Assembly (NCBI GenBank): GCA_903813345.2
Contig: CAIIXF020000008.1
Location: forward strand, 29,080,005 to 29,144,004
Length of the DNA: 64,000 bases
Source: Owenia fusiformis
Taxonomy: Eukaryota > Annelida > Polychaeta > Sabellida > Oweniidae
Direction: 5' to 3'
The translations under genes and the position numbers were made by a program. The notes below the pieces were generated by a model. It was not told the DNA's origin and did no database searches. It saw only the letters and a list, made by a program, of their open reading frames with translations. Of the stretch, positions 39,001 to 51,269 are shown piece by piece. Position 1 is the first letter of the stretch. The number at the start of each line of letters is the position of its first letter.

Positions 39001-42000
39001 TTCCATATAGCTTTGAAATCTCGTTATAGTCTCATTTAATGAGATTTTAGGAGATCTGCATTTTAAACCATTAAAGACTAGCATTTTCTTCTATTTGAAT
39101 TCTGTGTGTAATTTTCTATCAAAACAACCTAGTTTTTGCACTGTTATTTACCTTTATTCAAATTCTAGAGATTTTCTTGTTTTCTAAAAATGGTCGGGCT
39201 AAATCCGCATTGACAAAGTAAGATACATTGGTAATAACCCAGATGCGAGTAGAAATAATCTTGATTTACGTCATTAAAAATTAAAAATTCAGTCAAAGTA
39301 ATATCATATTTGAAATCTACATGTAAAATTACATCTAGAAATGTGGTTTTAAAAAGTGTTTTTCAACTTTGAAAAATTAATTTTCTTTGAAAATGTGACT
39401 TCTAGCTCGGGGAGATTCCCCATAGACCCAATGCTATAAAATCGCAAAAAATGAAATATCTTTTCTTTTAGTGGACAGATAATATTTTGCTTCACTGGAC
39501 ATATTTTCATTCGTATAAGTATCAGGCACATAAGGATTATATGAAAATTGAGCCACTTAAATTGATAATATTCAAGTTTAAGGGGACATTCTTATATACC
39601 TGCCATGTTAATTGACCCGAATCAGCCACCTGGTGGTGAAACTGGTACCTACCTACTCGCATTTGGGTAATTAAACAGGCTTTCGTCATTGTAACAAAAG
39701 CGAGGGGCTTAGTATATAAATTACAGCTTCATTTACAAAACAAATTCCAAGTCGAAGAAACTTATTAAAACTAGGCTATATTTTCTAGCTTTGGGCCAAA
39801 TTATAATCTGCAACTTGACTTATTAGTAGGTTTAAATCCAGAAGGCAAAAAATTCGTAACCAGGAAGTTCATCCATTTTGTTACAATGACGTTCCGTCAA
39901 AGGAGCTAGTTGTTGAACAGTGATTATGGCATTCGGAATAACGCCTTTCGGTACAATGCGCGTCGATACAATGCGCGTCGGTATAAAACACTTCGCCTCG
40001 CCTAGTATTTTTTTCCTCGGATAGGTATTCTGGCATATCCACCTCATGGTCATTCAGTATTTATTTCATTATGCACCTCCCTAGAGAAATACTTTATTTT
40101 AAAGAATGGGTCTACTAAAACAGAAGCCGAGCCTAGTATTTTTTCGAGGATAGGTATTCTGGCATACGGAATGGTTGGATATCTCGTTGCTTTAATACTG
40201 GATAGAACGAGATCTTACTGCCACGTATGGCAATAGACCCTGTAGCTCTTAACCAATCAGATTTGAGTATTTTAATGAGGCGCAAAATAAAATGGGTTTC
40301 GGTATAATGCGCGTCGGTATAATGGGTTTCGGTATAATGCGCGGACCCCATAAAACAATATGGCGGCTCCAGGAGAGTCAACTGGATCAGGCCATTTTTT
40401 AAAAATAAGGGGAGTTTTGTAAAATCCAGTTTATTGAAATTGTCTTGGAGATAAAGAAATCCGTTTATCCGTTTATAATGATTCTGAGAAGATTATTGAG
40501 AGAGTGACAGTTCAAAGAATGCATGTACAACAACCAATATAAATCCTTGTGTTGAAACAGAAACAAGCGTTCGATTTGCTAAACGATATGGGTCGCCCTT
40601 TAAGTGGTCATTTTTATGCGTGTCATTTGCTAACTGGAAAAGTAGTTGAGTGGATTTGTTAAAAGTAAAAGTCTTGCCAAGAGCATGCACAAGAAATTAT
40701 ACATGAAATACTTCATCATATTCCTCAAATAAATCGTTTAAAACCTACATCGCAGTTTTCCCTTCAAATAGTTGATATACGACAACGTAAATCTTAAGTG
40801 TGCAGTACACCCATATATTTTGTCACTGTACGATGTCGACTATTAGGCGTGCCGGAGTAGAGTGAAATATTTGTTTTATTATACCCATGTCCGTCATCGT
40901 CTGTTGATTCCAATTCATATATTCGACATCGAGATAGATCTGCCGTGATCCCTGTCCTGGTTTCTGACTTCGCAGAGATAGTTCTGATTTTGTATCCAGT
41001 TCACATTTTTGCACGTTTTGCACTGAGTATCGTTCTAATTTCCCAGTCACGTAAAGAACATATAGTGTGGGAGCAAAAGTCCAAATAAGAGGTTCCGTGT
41101 CCTTTTTAGAGGCGAGCTAAAAAGAGACCCTAAAAGTGGGCGTGGCATATTTACTTGGTTACCATAGCAACGCCGTCGCGGATTCAGAATTGCCAACATA
41201 ATTTTTCTTGGTAAGTATCACGTATAGTTCCTGAAAATATATGTCGCTTAGCTCGCCTCTAAAAAGGACACGGAATGACCTTTGCTCCCATACTAATAGA
41301 CCAATCAGAGTGTGAGGAATATGACAGTGATATAATGTCTAATATTTTGAAATTACAGCCAATAAAGAGATAGCAGCTAAAAGCCTTGCAGGTAAATGAA
41401 ACTATATTATATTTTTTCCATAATACTACTGTTTTCCCTGGGAAATAAAATCATATTATGGAATAAAAAGGTTATTTCATGCTTGATTTTCAATATGAAT
41501 TTTATTCATATTGAAAATCAAGCATGAATTTTATTCATATTGAAAATCAAGCATGAAATAACCCATATATATTATATTACATTATATTATATCATATTAT
41601 TTTATATTGTATTATATCATATTGTATCATATTATATTTATTATATTATATTATAGTATAATTATGTTAGTTAATAATGATATTTTATTATATCGTACAA
41701 CTTGTATTATATTGGATTGCAACATTACACATTGTATTATATTATATATTAATTGATATAATATATCGGATATAGTCCTGAGTTAGGACATTAGCGGTTA
41801 CCGAAAGTGATTTGGTTTTCTGAATAAAAAGTCATTTTCTCATTCCCTACCTCATTGGAGCGCCATCTGGCGTTTGGGAAGTGAATCGGGACTAAATATT
41901 TATAATTTATCTGAAAACTTGTCAGAGTTCAGTCGGAAATCTCATTTTAAGCTGGCGGTGGAGGAATTTTGACCTTGGTGATTTTAATTGTGTTAAATCA

Positions 42001-45000
42001 TGTATTATTTTTGTACTGAGGCTGATTTTGATTGAATATTTGCTATGATGACACACTTGCCCTCTTATTGTTATGTACATTACATTACCACTCAGAAGTA
42101 CATTATTTTATTGTTTCAGCTTTTACCGACACCATGGTGACATTTACACGCGAAATCTTGAACGAACTGACGAAAGATCAACTTGCAGCGTACACTCAGA
42201 ACGACAGTTTTTGCACTATCACAATTGCCTGGTGGAATGGTGAGATATTCCTTTCAAAGTATTGAATCGTAATATAATAATCATCTACCACGACTTACCG
42301 TCCTCCTAAGCAGGTGTCCAGAATCCATACCTCCTTCTTCCCCCGTGCTATAACTAATTTGGAAGCGCCCGATTAAACTGAATCACATCATCTAATTATG
42401 CGCCGATATATTAGGGTGGCTCAAAATAATTTTATTTTGGAAATGTTATGCTCCCTACGTGAATCGAGTTGCATTTTGGGGTAAATATCACCTGTGATTT
42501 TTTTCAAATTTTTTAGTCAACTTTTAGGGGTCCCCCACGGCCTTTGAAGTTTGCCCATAGGCTTAACATTAGTGGGCGTCGCCCAAAATCGTACTTTGTT
42601 GAAGTTTTCTTCTAGAGTGATTTATATATGTTGTTTGAAGAAAAACAACATTGTATATGATATGATTAGATGTTTAAATCATCATATTACTCTGTTTCAT
42701 CATGTGAACTTATATAAAAGGTTATACTTACAATATCCTATTAACAAAATATTAGGTACATTCGACCAATATAATTTTTTGAACAAGTACAGTTTTAGAG
42801 AATCATGTCTCATATATGATTTGGTATTGTCAATATAATGGTTTAAACTGTAAAAGGTATATTCATTCTTGACATTTAATGTTTTAAACATGGTTCAGAT
42901 CAGACTTCTTATATGTGACACTCTTCCTCTATGATCTGAGCGTACAACACATACATTGTCACGACGCGCCGCGTCAAATGTCATTTGAGATATTCCTGCA
43001 GATGATACCAGAACTTGAGACCGTGAAGAGGTGCTGTGGTTGTCAAGGGGGCACTTAGGAAATACCATCCGTAGAGACAGACCACAAATCCCACAAGTTG
43101 TGTTATCCTCTGCAGTTGCTGTGGAGTAAGTTGGACTGAGCATGAATATCTTCAAGAGGTAGAGACTCTTCCCCATGAACCTGGCATGGTGGTAGGCTCC
43201 GGGTTGGTCGCAGCTCTTCGCAGTGTAAGACAGAGCAAGAGAGGAGAAGCAGGAGCTTGCTACAGCATTGCTCAACATCCCACGGCCTGTACAATTTGTA
43301 ACTGGCAAACAAGGACAGCCTGAATTCAACCCAGTTGCTGCTCGCTTAGGCTGAATGTTAAACCATCACTAGCAATGTTTGTAACTGAGAGATCTTGGCT
43401 CTTATCGTGACAATGTATGTGTTGTACGCTCAGAGCAACTTATGTTCAATCCCAGAATTTCTGTCAAGACCTGCATTCTGTTAATGATCCAGCTGAACGA
43501 GCAGTGAAGCTGGTACAGGAATGCTCTCAAGTGACCCATGATGCGGCGCATTGTGACAATGTATGTGTTGTACGCTCAGATCATAGAGGAAGAGTGTCAC
43601 ATATAAGAAAATCTGATCTGAACAATGTTTAAAACAGTAAATGTCAAGAATGAATACACCTTTTACAGTTTAAACCATTATAATGACAATACCAAATCAT
43701 ATATGAGACATGATTCTCTAAAACTGTACTTGTTCAAATAATTATACTGGTCGAATATACCTGATATTTTGTAAATAAGATATTGTAAGTATAACCTTTT
43801 ATATAAGTTTCCATGATGAAACAGAGTAATATGATGATTTAAACATCTAATCATATCATATACAATGTTGTTTTTCTTCAAACAACATAAATGAATCACT
43901 CTACAAGAAAACTTCTACAAATTACGATTTTGGGCGACGCCCACTAATGTTAAGCCTATGGGCAAACTTCAAAGGCTGTGGGGGACCCCTAAAAGTTGAC
44001 TAAAAAATTTGAAAAAAATCACAGGTGACCCCAAAATGCAACTCGATTCACGTAGGGAGCATAACATTTCCAAAATAAAATTATTTTGAGCCACCCTACG
44101 ATATATATATATCTATGTTGCGACAGCGAATCAAATTGCGAGTTCTTAATCGGGGAAATACTAACTGCTTATCGCAGGGGGTAAAAAGAAAGAAGTATTT
44201 TGGATTTTGAAGCCCTGTGATCGGAGGATGCGACTAACAAAATTGTACTATTTAGGCCCGATCACTTCGTTTGTAGGATGCAACTTCAAGAATTGCTTCG
44301 TATGTGATTATCCCCAATACCAGTATTTTTATTGAATCGCATGCGCATCGTACACAAGTGCAATATTTTCTCATCAAAATGGGTAGTAGTATACAAACGA
44401 GGGTAAAAAGAGTGACGCAATTTGCCACAGGATTTGAATATACCATCAGAAAGGGTAACGTGTCAGATAAAATAACATTATGGAAGTCCGCTAGTTTTAC
44501 AACAGTGTAGTCAAAAATGTGAACCCTTGTAACAAACCTTATCACAGTTTTTATCCCCATTAATGGGCTCATATTGTCACGTGTTTTACAGGAGTCTAAA
44601 GTTTTTTGTGAGTACCATAAAGGTCACTCAGTTTTAAATCTTGCAGAAGTTAAATGGCATCAACAATAGACGAGCATGGTCAATCGCCCCCTGGCTATCG
44701 CACTCAGGCAATATGATATTTTCCTTTGCCATTATTATATTTTCCTAGAAAAAATTTATATTCCCTCCCTCCCATTACATAATCTCTATATATTTTACAT
44801 GGGGGTAGCATGTTCGGTAATCAACGGTGACACTAACCATCGACAAGGTACAGTGACAAAATGTACCGTAACTAGTACACTTTAGATGTACGATGTCACT
44901 ATTTAACCGATTTGAAGCAAAGACAATGATGCAGGTGTGATGTAGATTTTAAAAAATTAATCTTGGGAATACTCGAAAGATTCAATGTTTAATTTCGTGT

Positions 45001-46459
45001 GTATTTGTTTAGGAAGACATTTAACTTTCTAATAACGTTAAAAGATTTTCGAACAGTGCTCGATTTTTTTCGTAGTCAATCTACCAACGAAAATTGAACG
45101 GTTGGAAAATGTTGGGTTTTTCACATTTCCTTTGATCATTTTTTTCCCCTGTTGCTTAGAGTGTCGATTATTTTTATTGGAGTATGTTTCTCTATACTAT
45201 ACAATTTAGGACGGGTGGAGATGAATACATTTTCAAGTATTTATGGTTATTTAAAAAAATCAGAAATGTGCGTTGTCAACTCGAATGTACGTTGTCCCTG
45301 TAATTGAAATTCATGAGATATACGAAATATTAAACAATGTAATGATTTCATTTCAAAATTTATAAGGTTTCATGAGTAACGAGTGATCTTTAACGAACAT
45401 GTTCAAGTATTCCTTTTGCTTTTTCATTTTATGAAAGTAGCTTCCAGTCCAAACTCCCATCCAGTACTCGTGTCGTGGAATAGGATATGTTAAAGACTAG
45501 CACTGCCATGGAGTCTGCTTCCAGCCTGTTTGATTATTTGGCCTTACATTTTGTTAGTTACATTGACATATAGATCTACTGATCTATCTTAATGAATATG
45601 ACTTTTTAAAATCCCGTTTATGATATATCTGGATAATTTCAAATTGAAGTAATTCTGTAATTGTTGTGTTTCAATTTTAAATGCATTTGACCCCCTTGTC
45701 TGTTAGTGTTATGAAAAATACCATGTCTGCATTAGGGTTAATTGTGAATTGATTAAGTTCAATGGGACAACATACATTCGAGTTGACAACGTACACCTGT
45801 GATTTTTTAATTTATGGCCAAAATGTTAATACTTATTAAATCTTCAACAGACCTTAATTGTGCTGTTTAAAGAAACATATTCTCATAGACGACAGGGGAG
45901 GAAATGATCAAAGGAAATATGTAAAAACACAACATTTGCCAACCGACCAGTTATATGATTGGGTAGATTGACTACGAAAAAATGAGCACTGTTCGAAAAG
46001 CGTTAAACGTTATTAGAAAGTTATATGTCTTCCTAAAGGAACACAAAAAATCAAAACTGAAATCCTTAATGCATTCCTCAGATTATTTTTTAAAACCAAC
46101 ATCAAACCTACATCATTGTTTTGCTTCAAATAGGTTGAACAGTGACATCGTACATCTAAAGTGTACTACGGTCTATATTTTCTCACTATTCCGTGTCGAT
46201 GTTTAGGCGTGGTATTGTATTATATAATATGTAATTGCGTTGATGAATAAGATTACTTATCACAAATAATGTTTTTGAATGATCAGATATGGCGACACGA
46301 GTGGTAAAATATGCAAAGGGAGAGGGTGCTACAGTTACGTCTCACCAGGAAATGATTCTGCGTGGACTTGGCTTGATGAATGTTGACGTCAACAGAAAAT
46401 TGAACAAGGACTTCCCAACCCTATGCTCGATGACCCCCCGATGTCAGCTCTTTAAGTAG
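33031..46459 (+). CDS. Secreted 209-aa cysteine-containing protein of unknown family (5 exons)
   Basis: Exons 33031-33109, 33256-33347, 34170-34335, 42120-42239 and 46287-46459 sum to 630 nt and join in frame (phases 1, 0, 1, 1) at GTGAGT, GTGAGT, GTAAGA and GTGAGA donors with pyrimidine-rich AG acceptors. The N-terminus MTILSLTSAILLLFSLKNGAA is a clear signal peptide, with likely cleavage after A21. The mature chain has seven Cys (31, 53, 70, 99, 144, 199, 205), two N-glycosylation sequons (N44, N95), and several stretches that look amphipathic-helical (about 58-92, 113-138, 170-192). The stop is TAG, with AATAAA 65 nt after it. I do not recognise the family. Small size, signal peptide and helical content would allow a helical cytokine-like or other extracellular factor, but that is speculation. 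Intron 3 (7.8 kb) is filled with repeats. Confidence 0.76.
34468..34590. repeat. Short array of 'ATTATACCGACGCGCATTAT' units
   Basis: About five units of CGACGCGCATTATACCGAAACCC type in tandem. Related inverted arrays are at 39935-40005 and 40290-40350, and degenerate units are at 2185-2420. Confidence 0.7.
36554..36776. mobile_element. Foldback element with AGGAGGATTGGCTCCCAG ends
   Basis: AGGAGGATTGGCTCCCAGAATGCAACATCGATAC and its complement close the element. The interior has a second inverted pair (AAATTCGAATTCAAAC/GTTTGAATTCGAATTT). Same ends as 1253-1378. Confidence 0.7.
36772..37275 (+). repeat. Irregular minisatellite 'TCTCCTGTTTTCTCCTGTTTTTAAAGAAAA'
   Basis: About 15-20 units of variable length. 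The 75-codon ORF at 37073 is only this repeat read through. Confidence 0.85.
37885..38240 (-). mobile_element. tRNA-derived SINE candidate (right arm, inverted copy)
   Basis: This is the reverse complement of 24130-24485 with few differences. The small ORFs reading MEEPTTVSQSVSGK in both arms lie in this SINE and are not genes. Confidence 0.6.
39231..39674. mobile_element. MITE candidate with ACCCAGATGCGAGTAG ends
   Basis: Inverted ends at 39231-39252 and 39656-39674. Its inner segment, GAGCCACCTGGTGGTGAAACTGGT with flanks, recurs at 53818-53970. Confidence 0.55.
40290..40350. repeat. 'GGTATAATGCGCGTCGGTAT' short array
   Basis: Three units, inverted relative to 34468-34590. A related pair sits at 39935-40005. 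Confidence 0.65.
41065..41293. mobile_element. TA-flanked MITE (229 bp)
   Basis: GTGTGGGAGCAAAAGTC and GTTCCGTGTCCTTTTTAGAGGCGAGCT pair with their complements at the right end. TA lies on both sides. Confidence 0.7.
41490..41780. repeat. AT-rich simple repeat and short palindromic duplication
   Basis: Two units of TGAATTTTATTCATATTGAAAATCAAGCA precede an irregular (TATTATA)n tract. Confidence 0.8.
42412..44098. mobile_element. 1.69-kb DNA transposon with 8-bp target duplication, in intron 4 of the secreted-protein gene
   Basis: CGATATAT flanks both sides (42404-42411, 44099-44106). Ends are TAGGGTGGCTCAAAATAATT and complement, and inverted arms run about 480 bp. The core has GC-richer DNA. 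One frame at 43417-43632 reads VNDPAERAVKLVQECSQVTH, which resembles a motif I associate with uncharacterised animal transposon-linked proteins (VNDxAERxVxLxQEF). The 8-bp duplication and TAGGG end fit hAT. Confidence 0.72.
44828..46207. mobile_element. Foldback element of about 1.38 kb in intron 4
   Basis: Inverted arms cover TTTAGATGTACGATGTCACT, TTCGAACAGTGCTC, CGTAGTCAATCTACC and TTTCCTTTGATCATTT; an inner pair is GTTGTCAACTCGAATGTACGTTGTCCC. A related end lies at 40795-40860. It ends 80 nt before exon 5. Confidence 0.65.
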
Positions 46460-46974
46460 AAATCACCACACCTGTGTAATACACGATTTTTGAATGTATA
46501 CTGGTACATGAGGTTAATTTGAAAAATAAATCCTCGAATTGATTGCATACTTAAACTGCTTTCTAACATGAATAATTCAAACTCAACATAAAGATATATC
46601 GGGTATTACATTTTGACAAGTATTTTCTCAGCAATTGAGTATCCTTAGCAAGTTTTAAGGATATAAACAGATTAAGTGTTTGAAATGCTAGTTCCAAGAA
46701 ATTCAAAATAGTATGTCAAAAATCCCATGAGCTCTGCGCCGAGACCTTCATAGTGTTTGTGTCAGCTATCACAGGTGATGACATCCGTCAAACAATCACC
46801 CTATATACAAATTGTATGTTGTTTATAGACTGTTGACAAAGAGTTTAAAAGCTGTCAAAAATAATTGTTTTCGTACAGTCTTTGAAATGCACAGTCACTC
46901 CCAGTATATATACACATGTCATGTAGATTCCAGCTCCAGGTCTCTGATTAAGCTTAACGACTGCAGGAGTCAGG
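46460..46974. other. Intergenic, no gene seen beyond the poly(A) signal
   Basis: AT-rich; no ORF with coding character. Confidence 0.5.
46525..46530 (+). terminator. Poly(A) signal AATAAA for the secreted-protein gene
   Basis: A perfect AATAAA starts 66 nt after the TAG stop at 46457-46459. It supports this as the last exon. Confidence 0.65.
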
Positions 46975-47665
46975 GAATCTGTTGTCATAGCAACGTATTC
47001 CGACACTAATGACTGAACCTCACAACATGATTTTATCTCCTTCTTAAATCAACCTTTCAATTTATATTTACAGGATATAGCTATAACATATTGCCCATAA
47101 CCCATATGTAAAATCATACTAATCCTGATATTAATTGTTATGGTAACTAATTCAAGTTACCATAACAACTAGTATTTTCTATAATGATGCATTTTAGAAA
47201 TATCACTCTATGGCAACTAGAACAGGTTATTGATTGATAGTACTGCCTTAAAAACATCCTGGCACCCTTGTTGATTAGATTGGACATAATATTTGGCTTG
47301 GAATTGTACGGCTTTTATTAAATAGTTACTTGAAATTGCCTAGCAACGGTATATAATAATGCCCCACTGCCATTCATTGTGTATGTACATGTGTTTATGT
47401 ATGTTTTCCAGTCACTCCTCCTAGAATAATGGGAGTCATACCGCACAATTAAGCACAGCGTCAAATTATAGGGTGGAGTCTAAACTAGAATGGTTTCATA
47501 ATTTGATCTCATATTCTTGCATAGCAACTACCTAGCAACGGATATAAAATGACCATTTTTGTCTGCGAGTAGCCTTCAAACTGAAATCAGACGTTGCAAT
47601 AATAAGGCTCTATTACAATTTGCCTGCATGTCCTGTCCTGTACTGATGGGCAACGTGTTATAGTT

Positions 47666-47875
47666 CACCCTACTATACCTAACCACTAGAAATGCATAAG
47701 ATACTCTGTTTGTATAATTAAATTGTTTTCTATTTTTGAAAGTACCTTATTAACAGCTAACAGTCGTCCGATAAACCATTAATAAGGAACGGACAAATAA
47801 AAACAAATAACATAATCATTACTAATAAGCCAAATAGGTTGCTCATGAGCATCAAATGCAAGGTATAGTAGAGTG
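47666..47875. mobile_element. MITE with CAC-starting ends and 5-bp target duplication, copy 1
   Basis: 210 bp between direct TAGTT (47661-47665, 47876-47880). Ends CACCCTACTATACCT and complement AGGTATAGTAGAGTG. It shares its whole length with 63622-63832. Confidence 0.82.
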
Positions 47876-50162
47876 TAGTTATATCCTGTAAATATGCACT
47901 AATACACTGTGGCTAGTCGATCTATGTGGATGCAGTCATTTATATGTAATGTATCGTGGGTACTCGCGTACATTATAGGGCATGGGATCATTGCAAAAAT
48001 ATGACAGCAAATCGAGGTAAGTGATCTCAGAGTTTCTACTTAACATTGTGACTTGAAATCTTGCACACATATTCAATATACATAGTATGACAATGTGTGA
48101 AAGTTTCAGCTACCATATTCCTGTTATAGGGAAGATATTTGAAAAACATTTCGTAAACGTCAACATATATGTATAAAATGGATGCACCTATGTATCATTT
48201 GGATTCAGAACGGTAACAAATGGATGCTTTAATAAATTATACTTTTATCATGATGATTTATTTACTGATGGACAACTGGCCGGATTTTCTTTGTATCCAT
48301 TGTTTGGATAAACATTCCTCATTCAGTAAAGTAATTAGCCACCCCATTACAAGTAGTCTAAAGGCACCCTCATGAAAAATTGAAAATACTATATATAAAC
48401 CCATCAACTGGAAAATGCCATTACAGATGAAATAAAGGACCCACGGTCCTGTGCTCACACAGTGTAGAACCTACAGAGGAAGGAATGTATATCCTGATTT
48501 ACAAACAAAAGTATTGGTAAATATGAGATCAATTAAAGATGAGTCCTTTGTTGTTGGTTCAGATATGATTTGTTGTAGTCAAAAGAAAAACTATGAATTT
48601 GACCTAGATTTTGACCTAGGCCTTTTAGTGTTCAAATTTTAAAGGAAAGTAGATTTTGAGAGACGGCTTCTATTGTAGATTCTTATTAAGTTGGCTGCAT
48701 CCAAGCTGTATCTAGTGTTGTGTTGTTACAATTGATAATTTTCTCAAGCCCCATTGACTTAACATGGGATACCAAAATAGCGATTTTTGAGATTTCAAAA
48801 TGCCATAACTTCCGAACCGGAAGTCGGATCAAAATCTGGTTTGCAGATTCGGATTCCTTGGACAATTTTACACATATTTCAAAAATTATACATTGAATTC
48901 CAAGAACTTTTTATTGTGACCTTCTTTTCGGATGCCATATCTCAAAAACGGTAAGAGTGATCAAAAACAACTTGCCTGTAGGGATTAGCTTTTTTCCAAG
49001 GAACATGATTAAAAAACGGAGCAAAAATATTCAAGGACAACTGAGAAAATTGAAAAAAATGACAAAGTACTGGATTTGACCTAGTTCTTGACCTTTGACC
49101 TGGTTTAAACCTGATTACACCCAGATCTGGACTTGGAGCTAAACTGGACCTTGATTTGGACCTGGACCTGGACCTAGAAATAGACTGGACTGGTATTTTT
49201 TCAATCTTTTCTTCACTTCTCTTGACTTTCTATAAGGCTATCATCAGATCGATTTTTCTCGAAATTTAAAAATCAGCAATTTCTCGGAAACCGGGCGAAC
49301 TTGGGAAATGGCGATGATAGGTCAAATAGACATTATGGATATGCATAAAATGAATGTGAAAATGACTCGATCCGAATAGCAGTTTTAATTTGTGCAACCA
49401 ATGTTGACAGACGGACGGACCAACGGACGGACGCCTGGTCGATCCCATAGTCTCACTGTGTGAGCCAAAAACTATGGTTTTATCGCTGATACTGTTAATT
49501 TGAAAAACGGGTCCATAACATGTAATGATGACAATGAAAATGTTGAAATTAGGTACGCTAATGAAGTGAATTCAGAGCAAAAGACCCATCGACCCACTGG
49601 AATACCCACAAATCAAGTTTTTTAGCCTTGCCAAAGTCGGTCTATTTTACTTATCTTGATTTCTATTATGACTGCCTTGTACCCAAGAGAAAGCCATGTG
49701 CTTTACCGACCCAATGTTTTTGTCGGTAAAATTTGACAAATCAACGACGGCTCTACATTGCCTGACTAGGTCTTCGTGCATTCCCATCGCGAATTCAGTT
49801 TTGATTTTGAATCAACATTGAATTGCATGATTTCATTTAGACGAGTATTAATGACTGCTTACATTCCAATGTACATTTAATAACATAATATATTGTAACT
49901 CTCAAGAAACACTCGATCAGATCATTGACGGGTAGTTTGCTTTTTTATGCAGGTCAACCTGATAACGTTTTGATCGGTCAATCAGCCTGAAGTCACACGT
50001 TGTGTCCATGTCCATATTGTCAATCAATATGGTTTTGCGATACCCCTAGGTAGCCTAGGTATTATGGGAATCTCGGAACCGCTGAATAAGTTAGCATAAT
50101 ATCAGCGATGATACATTGGATTGTACAAGGTGGTAATAATTCAAGATCAGATAAGTAAATAA

Positions 50163-50356
50163 ATACCGACTTGGGCAAGGCTACCAGTTTCAGAGCCATT
50201 AACATTCCTTGAAGGTGACAATGAGCAGCCAACAGATGGACCATCCGTAAATCTTGAAGATTTTGTCAGCTCAGCTGAACGAGCCTCCAGATTCCTTGAA
50301 ACAAATGACCATCATTCAAGAATAGTATTATCTATTTACAATTTTTTGAAATCGTG
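50163..50356 (+). other. Coding-like stretch ending at a consensus splice donor
   Basis: The frame is open from 50163 and reads TFLEGDNEQPTDGPSVNLED then FVSSAERASRFLETNDHHSR, reaching GTAAGT at 50357 in phase 2. Possible acceptors end at 50187 and 50193. The composition looks like protein, but no partner exon or family was recognised. It lies in the 46975-51040 inverted repeat, so it may be a transposon remnant. Confidence 0.3.
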
Positions 50357-51269
50357 GTAAGTGGAATTTTTCCAATTACCAATATAGCATTATTATTGTT
50401 TTCGGACACTGTGGATTAAAATATTAAAAATACACACATTCAAAATGATTCAATTGAAACCTAGCCAGTCTGTTCAATGAATCCAATCAGAACGTCTACT
50501 AATCCACATGATACATCATAATTAAATTGCTTTTTTAAAGCTGATATTTCATACCATAACTCCAAAAATATTATAGAACGCATTGTATTTGTATTTTACT
50601 TCACACAGACATATTTGTGTATGTGAAATAATTATATTACTTGAATTTTTTATTCCCCATTACAAGGTAAACCTATGGCAAATTATACATACCTTCTCAC
50701 AGCTATGAGCGAGATGATAAAACTGGTCGAGTGAACTCGTTTGAGTTATCTATTCTCCGTAAAAATATCAGAGAATGTGTGTTTATAGCGTAGCTTTGGT
50801 TTTGTAAATCAATGAAGTATGATAAACACGGATGAGTAAATATAGATTATTTAAACAGAAGTGCAAAATTCTTCCATTGAAAAGTACAGAGGCGGGTACT
50901 CACGAAACATTACATGTGCCTGACTGCATCCACATAGATCGACTAGCCACAGTGTAATAAGGTTGATTAAAGAGGGAGATAGAAACATGTTATGAGGTTC
51001 AGTCGTTTTTGCTTGGATGCGTTGCTATGACTACGGATTTCTTGACTCATATGCATCGTCTTCATCTAGACCGATTTTACACTTTTAATGACACATGGCC
51101 ATGGTGTATTTGGGTTGAGTGTACTCGATGAATTATTTTAGGAGGGGCTAGTTGTATGCATGTTTCCTTGTTACTCTTCGATGTTACAAGTTGACTATAA
51201 AATGTATTTATATATCTCTTTTATTTATTTTATAGTGAAATCAGCAAATGTCATATACCCATTTATTGT

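Larger units (their letters stand above)
34675..39214 (-). repeat. Right arm of the large inverted duplication, enlarged by insertions
   Basis: It is the inverted partner of 23386-26309, lying within intron 3 of the secreted-protein gene. It is about 1.6 kb longer because of a 1,397-bp insertion (35911-37307, with GGTCA duplicated at 35906-35910 and 37308-37312) and extra sequence around 38810-39070. Confidence 0.88.
46975..51040. repeat. Long-range inverted repeat (4.1 kb span), left side interrupted
   Basis: Left 46975-47060 pairs with 50965-51040 (GTCATAGCAACG...GACTGAACCTCA.AACATG) and 47890-47960 pairs with 50890-50957 (ACACTGTGGCTAGTCGATCTATGTGGATGCAGTCA). About 830 bp is inserted in the left side only. 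Inside it, 48650-49450 holds low-complexity 'GACCTGGACC' and GACGGACGG stretches without a gene. Confidence 0.6.

Noticed and set aside
40823-41050. 75-codon minus-strand ORF with protein-like composition
   Set aside because: No acceptor, no good donor, and its edge is a foldback-element end (40795-40860).
42895-43329. 144-codon minus-strand ORF
   Set aside because: It lies wholly inside the 8-bp-duplication transposon and shows no recognisable domain; the opposite strand carries the more convincing remnant.
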